Assembly: GCF_050916235.1 (NCBI RefSeq)
Contig: NZ_CP104854.1
Coordinates: 3,844,001-3,908,000, forward strand
Reading direction: 5' to 3'
DNA length: 64,000 nucleotides
From: Maridesulfovibrio sp050916235
GTDB taxonomy: Bacteria; Desulfobacterota; Desulfovibrionia; Desulfovibrionales; Desulfovibrionaceae
A program made the translations under genes and the position numbers. A model generated the notes under the pieces. That model worked only from the letters and a program-made list of their open reading frames with translations, was not told the origin of the DNA and searched no databases. Of this stretch, positions 25,411-33,375 are shown one piece after another (within the stretch, counting starts at the first letter, position 1; each line of letters begins with the position of its first letter).

Positions 25411-26631
25411 ATGAAATTTAATAACTTTTCTGAATTCAGTGATTATATTGACAATCTTGGACTCTTTCATATGGATCTGAGCCTGGGCCGGATGGAAGAA
25501 TTTGTGAGTAAGTGGGGCGGAAAAGGGAGTTTTCCGGTCATCCATGTTGTCGGGACCAACGGCAAGGGATCAACTTCCAGTTATCTTACCGCCATTGCTG
25601 AACAGTACGGTCTTAAGGTCGGGACATTCACCTCGCCGCATTTCGTTACACCGCGTGAGCGTATCACCATAAATTCGCAGATGCTTTCGGAAGAGGAGTG
25701 GTGTGCCACAGCCAATCAGGTAATGGAAATAGCCCCGGATGCCGGATTGACTTATTTTGAACTGCTTACCTGCATGGGGCTTGCCGCATTCAGGAATAAC
25801 GGCGTTGATCTTGCCGTCATGGAGGCAGGGCTGGGCGGTCGCTTTGATGCTACCAACACTATTGACCCGGACCTGACCGTGTTCACGCCCATCGGTTTGG
25901 ATCATGAGAAGGTGCTGGGGGCGACAGTGGATCTCATTGCAGCTGACAAGGCCGATGCCATGCGTCGTGATGGCGTTGCTGTGACAGCCCAGCAGGTTGA
26001 TGAGGCGGGGGCGGTGCTTGAATCCCGTGCCGCTGAACTCGGCTGCAGGCTGCATCATGTCCGGGATATGGAAGCCGTATCCGGGCTTGAACCGTCACTT
26101 GCCGGTGAACACCAGAAGGAGAATGCCCATCTGGCTGCTTGCGCATGGCGTTTGTTCTGCGAGAAGCTCGGTCATGAATTTGATGAGCAGAAGGTCCGTG
26201 CCGGGGTGAGAAACGGATTCATCGCCGGACGATTGCAGACTATAAAATCTGACCGAACCTACATTCTTGACGGTGCGCATAATGTGCATGCCTTTGCGGC
26301 ACTGGAAAAAGAACTCAAGCACAGCTCCATCAAGCCGGATGCGATTATCTTTTCGTGTATGAAGGACAAGAATCTTGCTCCGGTGCGTGAAACCCTGTTC
26401 CGTCTGACCGATGGGCCTGTAATCGCCAGCGGCATATCCGGCAACGAGCGGGCATACCCGTTCAAGGAGCTTGCCGAGGTCCTTGGAGAGCGGGCGAAGC
26501 CGGCTGAAAACATCGTCGAGGCCCTTTCAATGCTTGGTGCCGGTGATAAAACGGTTCTAGTCTGTGGCTCCTTGTATTTACTGGCAGCTTTTTATACAAG
26601 TTACCCAGAGTTTTTGAGGAAAAATCTTTAG
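25411..26631 (+). CDS. folC: Folylpolyglutamate synthase / dihydrofolate synthase
   Basis: 406 residues. A Mur-ligase-type fold with the FolC P-loop GTNGKGS at 48-54, the folate-binding TFTSPHFVTPRERI segment, GLGGRFDATN, and the DGAHNVHAF motif that starts the C-terminal domain. It catalyses ATP-dependent addition of glutamate to dihydropteroate or folates in the cytoplasm. ATG start preceded by AAGGGAAAAA. It stands alone, divergent from tRNA-Arg. The N-terminal LGLFHMDLSLGRMEEF is typical for the family. folP lies elsewhere in the window (56972). Confidence 0.94.
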   Translation: MKFNNFSEFSDYIDNLGLFHMDLSLGRMEEFVSKWGGKGSFPVIHVVGTNGKGSTSSYLTAIAEQYGLKVGTFTSPHFVTPRERITINSQMLSEEEWCATANQVMEIAPDAGLTYFELLTCMGLAAFRNNGVDLAVMEAGLGGRFDATNTIDPDLTVFTPIGLDHEKVLGATVDLIAADKADAMRRDGVAVTAQQVDEAGAVLESRAAELGCRLHHVRDMEAVSGLEPSLAGEHQKENAHLAACAWRLFCEKLGHEFDEQKVRAGVRNGFIAGRLQTIKSDRTYILDGAHNVHAFAALEKELKHSSIKPDAIIFSCMKDKNLAPVRETLFRLTDGPVIASGISGNERAYPFKELAEVLGERAKPAENIVEALSMLGAGDKTVLVCGSLYLLAAFYTSYPEFLRKNL

Positions 26632-26643
26632 GTACGCAATAGA

Positions 26644-26762
26644 ATGCCTTCGGCGACCCTCCGTGGGCTTAAACCCTTTGAAAATGGTTTGTTCCACTGT
26701 CGCCATCCCTAAGACTCGCGGAAAGACCGCTCGCCTAAGGGCTGGTGCAAGAATCCCAAACG
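26644..26762 (+). repeat. Interspersed intergenic repeat element (longer copy)
   Basis: Between folC and selA. It begins ATGCCTTCGGCGACCCT, then GGCTTAAACCCTTTGAAAA, and ends AAGAATCCCAAACG; the same blocks in the same order occur, in reverse orientation, at 33185-33257. This copy has about 55 extra bases between the second and third blocks. Not coding. Confidence 0.7.
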
Positions 26763-26898
26763 TTATTAACGTTGTTTCGCCACGGCACACGACAAATTAA
26801 TGTCATTTAGTCAGTTGTTTATTTGCTCGAATTGTTTGGTTTACATGCTGTTTTGATTGGCTTTTTGCGGAGTCGAGGAATAGCCATATTGTGAAAAA

Positions 26899-26948
26899 TG
26901 GGGGTTAACCCCAGAGGACCCACTGCAGGTCCACCGGCAATCCGCCGG
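26899..26948 (+). other. Structured selA leader: three short hairpins in a row
   Basis: GGGG-TTAA-CCCC, GGACC...GGTCC (26916-26932) and CCGGC...GCCGG (26934-26948) follow one another and end 9 bases before the selA ribosome site. They could control access to a gene that starts with TTG. No terminator is seen. Not a tRNA. Confidence 0.5.
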
Positions 26949-26967
26949 ATAGAGTACGGAGTAAAGC

Positions 26968-28365
26968 TTGTCCAATCTTTTCAAATTTCTGCCATCTGTT
27001 GATTCAGTCCTGACCCGTCTTGAAGAAGAAGGAGTCATTGAAGGACTGCCGAGGACCCTTTCCCGCGATCTGGTGAACGGCTTTCTGGATGTCTGCCGTG
27101 AGGAGATCAGGGGCGGGATCATTACCGAGGAAAAGCAGCTTTCATCCGAGGTGCTTTTTCCGCGCCTGACCTGCCACGTGCGGGCCGGAGCGCGTCCCCA
27201 TTTCAGGCGGGTGCTGAACGGCACAGGGGTGGTGGTGCACACCAACCTCGGGCGTTCCCTGCTGGCCCCTTCGGCAGTTGAGGCTGTAATCGAGGCCTGT
27301 GCCTGTTATTCCAACCTTGAGTTTGACCTCAAGACCGGGGAAAGGGGCAGCCGTTACAGCCATGTGGAGAAGATCATCTGCGAGATTACCGGGGCCGAAG
27401 CCGCTCTGGTGGTCAACAACAATGCTTCCGCGGTACTGATCACCCTTGAGACTCTCGCCAAGGGCCGTGAGGCGATCGTATCCCGCGGACAGCTTGTGGA
27501 AATCGGCGGATCGTTCCGTATACCGGACGTGATGGTCAAGAGCGGGGCCACCCTGCGCGAGGTAGGAGCCACAAACCGTACCCACCTGCGCGACTACGAG
27601 AATGCCATCAATGAGGACACAGCCCTGCTTATGAAGGTTCATACTTCCAATTTCCGGGTTATCGGCTTCACCAAGGAAGTTTCCGGCGGTGAGCTTGCCG
27701 AGCTCGGACAGAAGCACGGTCTGCCGGTCTACGAAGACCTCGGCAGCGGCAACCTGACCAATTTCTCCGGGCTGGGGCTGATCCGTGAACCAACAGTACA
27801 GGAAGTGGTGGCCGAAGGCGTGGATGTAGTGTCCTTCTCCGGCGACAAGGTGCTTGGCGGTCCTCAGGCGGGGATCATTGTCGGCAGGAAGAAGTACATC
27901 GACATGATCAAGAAAAACCCGCTCAACCGTGCGGTGCGTATCGACAAGATGACTCTTGCCGCCCTTGAAGCCACCTTGCGGCTCTATCTTGACCCTGATA
28001 CGGCAAGGCGTGAAGTGCCCACCGTGCGCATGATTACCGAGAGTCCCGAGAATCTCAGGAAGCAGGCGCAGGCTCTGGCCCGCACCCTGCGCCGCGAGCT
28101 GGGAGAGTCGGTTTCCGTCGGGGTGCGTGAGGGCGTATCCCGCGTAGGCGGCGGGGCATTTCCGGAACAGGATTTAAAAACATCGCTGGTAACCGTTGTT
28201 CCTAATGTTAAAGTGTCGGTTGAAGAATTAAAGGAGAGGCTGCTTTCCTGCGAGCCTCCGTTAGTAGCCAGAATTGAAGACGATGCCCTGTGCCTTGATC
28301 CGCGGACTCTTGCCCGTGAAGAGTACAAGCTCTGCGTAGGCGCGATTTCCCAGGCACTCAGGTAG
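26968..28365 (+). CDS. selA: L-seryl-tRNA(Sec) selenium transferase
   Basis: 465 residues from a TTG codon (GGAG six bases upstream; the N-terminus SNLFKFLPSVDSVLTRLEEE is family-like). PLP enzyme that converts Ser-tRNA(Sec) into Sec-tRNA(Sec) with selenophosphate. The PLP lysine is Lys294 in SFSGDKVLGGPQAGII, and HTNLGRSLLAPSAVEA, YSNLEFDLKTGERGSRYSH and EDLGSGNL are conserved. It forms a cluster with an M18 peptidase and selB, and its tRNA substrate gene (selC) is 26 kb away in this window. selD (selenophosphate synthetase) is not present here. The TTG start and structured leader suggest low, controlled expression. Confidence 0.96.
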   Translation: MSNLFKFLPSVDSVLTRLEEEGVIEGLPRTLSRDLVNGFLDVCREEIRGGIITEEKQLSSEVLFPRLTCHVRAGARPHFRRVLNGTGVVVHTNLGRSLLAPSAVEAVIEACACYSNLEFDLKTGERGSRYSHVEKIICEITGAEAALVVNNNASAVLITLETLAKGREAIVSRGQLVEIGGSFRIPDVMVKSGATLREVGATNRTHLRDYENAINEDTALLMKVHTSNFRVIGFTKEVSGGELAELGQKHGLPVYEDLGSGNLTNFSGLGLIREPTVQEVVAEGVDVVSFSGDKVLGGPQAGIIVGRKKYIDMIKKNPLNRAVRIDKMTLAALEATLRLYLDPDTARREVPTVRMITESPENLRKQAQALARTLRRELGESVSVGVREGVSRVGGGAFPEQDLKTSLVTVVPNVKVSVEELKERLLSCEPPLVARIEDDALCLDPRTLAREEYKLCVGAISQALR

Positions 28366-28389
28366 GTTTGATATTTTATTTCAGGTCTG

Positions 28390-28406
28390 CCTCCGGACAC
28401 CGGAGG
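28390..28406 (+). other. Small hairpin between selA and the peptidase gene
   Basis: Perfect 7-bp stem CCTCCGG/CCGGAGG with a 3-base loop. No U-tract. Confidence 0.45.
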
Positions 28407-28439
28407 AAACAACTATATAAGCTATATTGAGGATTTAAA

Positions 28440-29825
28440 ATGAACATGTCTCTCGAACATAATCCCAAGAGTTGCTGGGAAATATTTCAGGACGACGAGC
28501 ACCAGCAGGCTATGGATGATCTGGCTGCCCGTTATCTCGACTTTCTTACCCGCTGCAAAACCGAGCGGGAAACAATCAAATACGTTGAGGAAAAGCTTAC
28601 CGAAGCAGGATTTGACGATTTCATCGGTTCCGACAGATGTTTTCGCTCTTTTCGCGACAAGACTATCTTCATTGCCCGTAAGGGTAAGCAGCCTCTGTCA
28701 CAGGGGTTCCGTCTTGTAGGAGCACATGCCGATACCCCGCGCATCGATTTGAAGCAGCATCCCCTGTATGAAGATCTGGGCATGAGCATGGCCAAGACCC
28801 ACTATTACGGTGGTATCCGCAAGTATCAGTGGCTGGCGCGGCCTTTGTCCCTGCACGGGGTTGTAGTCAAGGCGGACGGTGAAAAGGTTGATGTTGTCAT
28901 CGGCGAGGACGTAAATGATCCGGTTCTGACCATTCTCGACCTGCTTCCGCACCTTGCCTACAAGCAGGTGGAGAAGAAGGTCACTGATGCCTTTGAGGCT
29001 GAGAAGCTGAACATTCTCATGGGCCATGCGTTGTCTTTCTCCAAAGAAGACGAAAAGGAAGAGGGTAACGGCAAGCCGTCCGTAAAACGCAAGGTGCTGG
29101 AACTGCTTAACGAGAAGTTCGGTATTGTCGAGGAAGACCTTTTCAGCGCCGAACTGCACATCGTTCCTGCCGGACCTGCCCGCTACGTGGGGCTCGATAA
29201 AGCCATTGTAGGCGGTTACGGGCAGGATGACCGCTCCTGCGTGTTCCTCGCCCTTGAAGCGTTCCTCAATGCACCGGAACCTGAGCATGCCCAGATTGTC
29301 CTGTTCTATGACAAGGAAGAGGTCGGTTCCGAAGGTTCGACCGGAGCAAAGTCCCTGTTCTTTGAATACAGCCTTGAAGACCTGATCGAGGCATGGGAGC
29401 CCAATGCCAAGATGTCCCGGGTCATGATGGCCGGTAAGGCCCTGTCTACCGATGTGCATGCCGCAATTGACCCGGATTATCAGGATGTGCATGAGAAGCT
29501 GAACTCAGCCTATCTCGGCTACGGGCCTTGTTTCTGCAAATTTACCGGACATCGCGGCAAGGTCGGTGCCAATGACGCCCATCCCGAGTTCGTGGCCTGG
29601 ATGCGCAAGATTCTCGGTGAGGCCGGAGTTCCCTGGCAGATGGCCGAACTCGGCAAGGTTGACCTCGGCGGAGGCGGTACCGTCGCCAAGTTCCTCGCGC
29701 TTTACGGCATGGACGTAATTGATTTTGGACCTCCGGTGCTTTCCATGCACAGCCCGTTCGAACTGACCAGCAAGGCCGATCTCTATGCAACCGAACTTGC
29801 TTTCAGGACTTTTTTGAAGAATTAG
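28440..29825 (+). CDS. M18-family (aspartyl-type) aminopeptidase
   Basis: 461 residues, usual length for M18. Metal-site motifs: VGAHADTPRIDLKQ, GYGQDDRSC, DKEEVGSEGSTGAKS and the C-terminal VLSMHSPFELTSKADLY. The family are cytosolic dodecameric zinc peptidases that remove acidic N-terminal residues and take part in peptide turnover. GAGG ribosome site. It lies between selA (74 bases upstream) and selB (56 bases downstream), a neighbourhood that implies co-transcription rather than a function in selenium metabolism. Confidence 0.92.
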   Translation: MNMSLEHNPKSCWEIFQDDEHQQAMDDLAARYLDFLTRCKTERETIKYVEEKLTEAGFDDFIGSDRCFRSFRDKTIFIARKGKQPLSQGFRLVGAHADTPRIDLKQHPLYEDLGMSMAKTHYYGGIRKYQWLARPLSLHGVVVKADGEKVDVVIGEDVNDPVLTILDLLPHLAYKQVEKKVTDAFEAEKLNILMGHALSFSKEDEKEEGNGKPSVKRKVLELLNEKFGIVEEDLFSAELHIVPAGPARYVGLDKAIVGGYGQDDRSCVFLALEAFLNAPEPEHAQIVLFYDKEEVGSEGSTGAKSLFFEYSLEDLIEAWEPNAKMSRVMMAGKALSTDVHAAIDPDYQDVHEKLNSAYLGYGPCFCKFTGHRGKVGANDAHPEFVAWMRKILGEAGVPWQMAELGKVDLGGGGTVAKFLALYGMDVIDFGPPVLSMHSPFELTSKADLYATELAFRTFLKN

Positions 29826-29835
29826 GTTATCTAGG

Positions 29836-29864
29836 GGAGCCTCCGCGATGCCGTAGGAGGCTCC
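29836..29864 (+). other. Hairpin between the peptidase gene and selB
   Basis: Perfect 9-bp stem GGAGCCTCC/GGAGGCTCC with an 11-base loop; no U-tract. It ends 17 bases before the selB start and just before its AAGGAG site, so it may influence translation or mRNA stability. Confidence 0.6.
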
Positions 29865-29881
29865 AAATATAAGGAGTATCA

Positions 29882-31789
29882 ATGCCGGTAGTTATGGGAA
29901 CTGCGGGTCATATAGACCATGGCAAGACCAGTTTGATCAAGGCTTTGACCGGTACGGACTGTGACCGTCTGGCCGAGGAGAAGAAGCGCGGGATCACCAT
30001 TGAGCTTGGCTTTGCAAGTCTTGATATTGGCGCAACAGAGCCGCTCAGTATTATTGACGTACCGGGCCATGAGAAGTTTGTGAAAAACATGGTCGCCGGT
30101 GCTGCGGGCATTGATTTTGTTCTGCTGGTCATAGCTGCTGACGAGGGCGTTATGCCCCAGACTCGTGAGCATCTGGAGATCTGCACCCTGCTGGGGATCG
30201 AGAAGGGCTTTGTGGTCCTGACCAAGGTGGACATGGTCGATGAGGACTGGCTGGAGATGGTCAAGGAAGACGTACGCGATTTTCTTGCGTCGAGCTTTCT
30301 GGCTGAGGCTCCGATCCATGCGGTTTCTTCGCACACCGGGCAGGGGCTGGAAGAACTCAAGGTCGAGATTGCGGCCTTCATGAAAGGGTTCGAACCCAAA
30401 CGGCGTACCGATCTGGCAAGACTGCCTGTGGACAGGGTTTTCACCATGAAGGGGCACGGCACGGTAGTGACCGGCACGCTCATTTCAGGGCAGCTGTCCC
30501 TTGGTGATGATGTTGTGCTGTACCCGAAAATGACCGAGACCAAGGTCCGCGGGTTGCAGTCGCACGGATCGAGCGTTGAGACCGCACCGGCCGGACGCAG
30601 GACCGCTGTGAACCTGCACGGGCTGGAAGTGGAAGACATCGAACGCGGCGAGGTGCTGGGCCGTCCGGGAACCCTTTTTCCGTCCTCTGTGTGGGATGTG
30701 GAACTGACCTGCCTGCCATCTTCGCCCAAGTCGCTCAAGCACCGTAAGGAAATCCATTTTCACCACGGGTCCAAGGAAGTAATGGCCAAGGTATATTTCC
30801 TTGATCGCGAAAAATTGGAGAAAGGTGAGCGCGCCGTCTGCCAGATGCGTTTCGACAGCCCCATGACCGGGGTCTACGGGGATAGGGTTGTCCTGCGGTC
30901 TTTTTCGCCGTTGCGCACGGTGGCCGGGGGCAGCATCATCAACCCGCTGGGCCGCAAGGTTAAACGTTTTTCCGATGACGTGAAGCGTCTTGACTCGCTC
31001 ATAGGTGCAGAACCTGAGGATCTGGTCCAGACCCAGCTTGAACTTGCCGGCAACGAAGGACTTACCTTCCAGCAGCTTTCCATCCTGACCAACACCGCTT
31101 CAAAGTCGTTGGAAAAGCTGCTTCAGACCATGGGCGGGCAGCAGAAGGTTTTTCTTTTCGACAAGGACAGCCGTTCATACGTGGCCGGAAGCCGTGTTGA
31201 TGATCTCTCTCTGGGGCTGATCAGTCACCTTGAGGAATTCCATAGGAAAGAGCCTATGAAACCGGGGGTTTCCCGCGGAGAGATTGGTTCAACCTTCGGT
31301 AAACGGTTGCCGCAGAAGCTTTTCCACGCACTGGTGGAGCGGCTGATAAAGAAGAATGAAATCGTGGTGGCGCAGGAGATTCTGCATCTGCCCGGACATA
31401 AGGTTTCATTGGCTTCCGATCAGCAGAAACTGCGTGACACTTTGCTTGATGCCTATGAAAAGGGCGGTCTGACCCCGCCGAACATCAAGGATATTCTTGA
31501 TCCATTGGAGCTTGTTTTCAAGGAGGCCGCACCTGTTTACAGGCTCCTTCAGGATGAGGGTTTGGTGGTCAGGATCAAAGAGGATATGTATTTTGCCAAG
31601 TCGGCGGTGGACGGGCTCCAGAAAACCCTCGAAGGCTATTTTGCCGAAAACGAGGAGCTCGGGCCGCAGGATTTCAAGGATCTGGTGGGTATCTCCCGCA
31701 AGTTTTCCATTCCGCTGCTTGAATACATGGATAAGGAAAAGTTCACTATGCGCGTTGGTGACAAGCGCAGGCTGCGCAAACAGGTATAG
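29882..31789 (+). CDS. selB: Selenocysteine-specific elongation factor
   Basis: 635 residues. G domain 1-170 with GTAGHIDHGKTSLI, DVPGHEKFVKNM and TKVD; EF-Tu-like domains to about 345; then winged-helix domains (about 370-635) that bind the SECIS hairpin of the mRNA. SelB delivers Sec-tRNA(Sec) to UGA codons. It is downstream of selA and the peptidase gene in the same direction and is closed by a terminator. With selA and the tRNA-Sec gene also here, the organism decodes UGA as selenocysteine; its selenoproteins and selD lie outside the window. Confidence 0.96.
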   Translation: MPVVMGTAGHIDHGKTSLIKALTGTDCDRLAEEKKRGITIELGFASLDIGATEPLSIIDVPGHEKFVKNMVAGAAGIDFVLLVIAADEGVMPQTREHLEICTLLGIEKGFVVLTKVDMVDEDWLEMVKEDVRDFLASSFLAEAPIHAVSSHTGQGLEELKVEIAAFMKGFEPKRRTDLARLPVDRVFTMKGHGTVVTGTLISGQLSLGDDVVLYPKMTETKVRGLQSHGSSVETAPAGRRTAVNLHGLEVEDIERGEVLGRPGTLFPSSVWDVELTCLPSSPKSLKHRKEIHFHHGSKEVMAKVYFLDREKLEKGERAVCQMRFDSPMTGVYGDRVVLRSFSPLRTVAGGSIINPLGRKVKRFSDDVKRLDSLIGAEPEDLVQTQLELAGNEGLTFQQLSILTNTASKSLEKLLQTMGGQQKVFLFDKDSRSYVAGSRVDDLSLGLISHLEEFHRKEPMKPGVSRGEIGSTFGKRLPQKLFHALVERLIKKNEIVVAQEILHLPGHKVSLASDQQKLRDTLLDAYEKGGLTPPNIKDILDPLELVFKEAAPVYRLLQDEGLVVRIKEDMYFAKSAVDGLQKTLEGYFAENEELGPQDFKDLVGISRKFSIPLLEYMDKEKFTMRVGDKRRLRKQV

Positions 31790-31795
31790 AATAAG

Positions 31796-31829
31796 CCCCG
31801 GGTTCATCTGAGTCCGGGGTTTTGTTTTG
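31796..31829 (+). terminator. Intrinsic terminator after selB
   Basis: Stem CCCCGG/CCGGGG with a loop of about 12 bases, followed by TTTTGTTTT, 7 bases after the selB stop. Confidence 0.85.
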
Positions 31830-31861
31830 CAAGGCAGGCATAGACATATAGCGAGGTCGAA

Positions 31862-32392
31862 ATGTGGAATCCGGATAAATATATGCGGGCGTGGAATTTC
31901 GCCTGCGCAAGACATGCAGGGCAGAAGGTTCCGGGATCGAATCTGCCTTATGTGAACCATGTTGGCAATGTGGCTATGGAGGTTTTGGTGGCGGTGGTGG
32001 CAGAAGAGTTCCATTATTCTGATCTGGCGGTGCAGTGTGCGTTGCTGCACGATACGGTTGAGGATACGGAAACATCACTGGAAGAAATTCAGGCTATTTT
32101 CGGGGATGATGTGGCTGCAGGAGTGTCTGCATTGACCAAGAGCAAGGATTTCCCAGATAAGCGTAGCGGCATGCTGGACAGTCTGAAAAGGATAAAACAA
32201 TGTCCGCGTGAGGTCTGGATCGTCAAGCTGGCGGATCGGGTGGTGAATTTGCAGCCTCCGCCGCATTACTGGACCGTCGAGAAGATTGCAGCATACCGAG
32301 CAGAGGCGGAGTTGATTCTTAATGAACTCGGCGATGCTTCGGAAGTTCTTGGGAAGCGGTTGCGCGGCAAAATCGACGGATATGAGTATTAA
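31862..32392 (+). CDS. Small HD-domain alarmone hydrolase-like protein (MESH1/SpoT hydrolase type)
   Basis: 176 residues, one HD domain as in the hydrolase half of SpoT/Rel. Motifs: LPYVNHVGNVA (first His), ALLHDTVEDTE (HD plus ED pair), LTKSKDFPDKRSG and VKLADRVVNLQPP. No synthetase, TGS or ACT domain, so it resembles a small alarmone hydrolase that would split (p)ppGpp or another nucleotide. GAGG ribosome site. Stand-alone gene between the selB terminator and a strong bidirectional terminator. The exact substrate is uncertain. Confidence 0.85.
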   Translation: MWNPDKYMRAWNFACARHAGQKVPGSNLPYVNHVGNVAMEVLVAVVAEEFHYSDLAVQCALLHDTVEDTETSLEEIQAIFGDDVAAGVSALTKSKDFPDKRSGMLDSLKRIKQCPREVWIVKLADRVVNLQPPPHYWTVEKIAAYRAEAELILNELGDASEVLGKRLRGKIDGYEY

Positions 32393-32406
32393 TGAGGCAC
32401 AAAACA

Positions 32407-32435
32407 AAAAAGACCGGAAAATTTCCGGTCTTTTT
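32407..32435. terminator. Bidirectional terminator between the HD-protein gene and the tRNA-His genes
   Basis: A 14-bp stem, AAAAAGACCGGAAA paired with TTTCCGGTCTTTTT, ends in T-runs on both strands and so serves both converging units. Confidence 0.88.
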
Positions 32436-32441
32436 CAAATA

Positions 32442-32518
32442 TGGGGTGAGTGAAGGGACTTGAACCCTCGGCCACTTGGGCCACAACCAAGTGCTCTACC
32501 AACTGAGCTACACCCACC
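32442..32518 (-). tRNA. tRNA-His (anticodon GTG), promoter-distal copy
   Basis: 77 bases counting the encoded G at position -1 and the encoded CCA. Acceptor GTGGGTG/CACTCAC with G(-1) facing the C discriminator, the His identity pair; anticodon loop TTGTGGC. Identical to the copy at 32560-32636. Confidence 0.96.
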
Positions 32519-32559
32519 TTATAAAGGGGTCAGGGATTCCCGATCCCTTAGATGTCAAA

Positions 32560-32636
32560 TGGGGTGAGTGAAGGGACTTGAACCCTCGGCCACTTGGGCC
32601 ACAACCAAGTGCTCTACCAACTGAGCTACACCCACC
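32560..32636 (-). tRNA. tRNA-His (anticodon GTG), promoter-proximal copy
   Basis: Same 77-base sequence as the neighbouring copy, including G(-1) and CCA. The two genes are 41 bases apart, with a small inverted repeat (AGGGAT/ATCCCT at 32532-32548) between them, and are read from one promoter. Confidence 0.96.
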
Positions 32637-32650
32637 GCGTGTGAGAAGGG

Positions 32651-32679
32651 TGTTTACCCAAGCCGGGTCTGATGGTCAA
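32651..32679 (-). promoter_or_regulatory. Sigma70-type promoter of the tRNA-His pair
   Basis: Minus strand TTGACC, 17-base spacer, TAAACA; the -10 box is 15 bases before the mature 5' end of the first tRNA. Confidence 0.65.
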
Positions 32680-33375
32680 GAGATTTTTGCAGAATTTTTA
32701 AATTTGGTTACTAATAAACTGTTTGAATTAGGAAATAATGCCGGGTAGTTCGCGATTTGCATTTGATGTTTCCTACGGAATAACCTAAGCACCGTATTCA
32801 CTAATCCGCTTTTTTGTGCCATTTAAATTTCGGTTTTGAGAAACATATTGTAATTTGGCTGGCAGTCTTTCGAATACTCAGCGCCAACGAGAGAAAGACT
32901 GCTTTAAGATTCAACCGTATCTTATTTGAAAACAAGACCAGCTGTTAACCTGTTTTATATGCTTTGTGCGGCAATTTTTTTAAAAAGTACCAAAGTGTCA
33001 GCTGTGTTTGGGATTCCCATTTTGTCTTTGCATCGTTTTGCCATATGAAGCAGTGAGGCTGTTGGCCTCAAAATCAGTCAAAAGATTATCTGTACAAAAT
33101 TTTACATTATATGAGTCTATGTAACATCTTTTATTACGGGTATTGATCAATACAGTTTGTCGTACAAAGCGGCGAAGCCCTATTAAAAGGTTTTGGGATT
33201 CTTAAACCCTAATTTGCAAAAGGGTTTAAGGCCCCCGGCAGGGGCCGCCGGAGGCATACGTTATACAATCTCCGATTATCAAAAGCGCGTTGCGCAATAA
33301 AAATAGCCCTGCAGGGCCTCGGACAGTCGCCGGACGAACGAGCCGGATACTTCCCGGGATATTTAAGGATAGAGA
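32680..33375. other. Long AT-rich intergenic region without a gene
   Basis: Nearly 700 bases with no open frame that has a ribosome site or family resemblance. It is clearly more AT-rich than the genes. Contents: the upstream side of the tRNA-His promoter, a 10-bp inverted repeat at 32862-32902 (GCAGTCTTTC/GAAAGACTGC, loop 21), a small GAGGC/GCCTC hairpin near 33055-33070, an intergenic repeat at 33185-33257, and the murA leader. A small RNA could be encoded around 32860-33160, but nothing identifies one. Confidence 0.5.
33185..33257 (-). repeat. Interspersed intergenic repeat element (compact copy)
   Basis: Reverse-complement relative of the 26644-26762 element: shared blocks ATGCCTCCGGCGGCCCCT, CTTAAACCCTTTTG and AAGAATCCCAAAAC. 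It contains a perfect 10-bp stem CTTAAACCCT/AGGGTTTAAG (33201-33230) and a second GCCCC/GGGGC hairpin, so it would fold strongly as RNA. A short piece (GCCGCCGGAGGCA) also occurs before argH near 50602. Confidence 0.7.

Noticed and set aside
26578..26790. 70-codon minus-strand frame between folC and selA
   Set aside because: It lies almost wholly in the intergenic repeat and the end of folC; such frames recur with the repeat.
26899..26948. Hairpin trio before selA considered as a tRNA-Sec gene
   Set aside because: No 8-bp acceptor, no TCA anticodon loop and no T-arm; the real tRNA-Sec is at 54638-54731.
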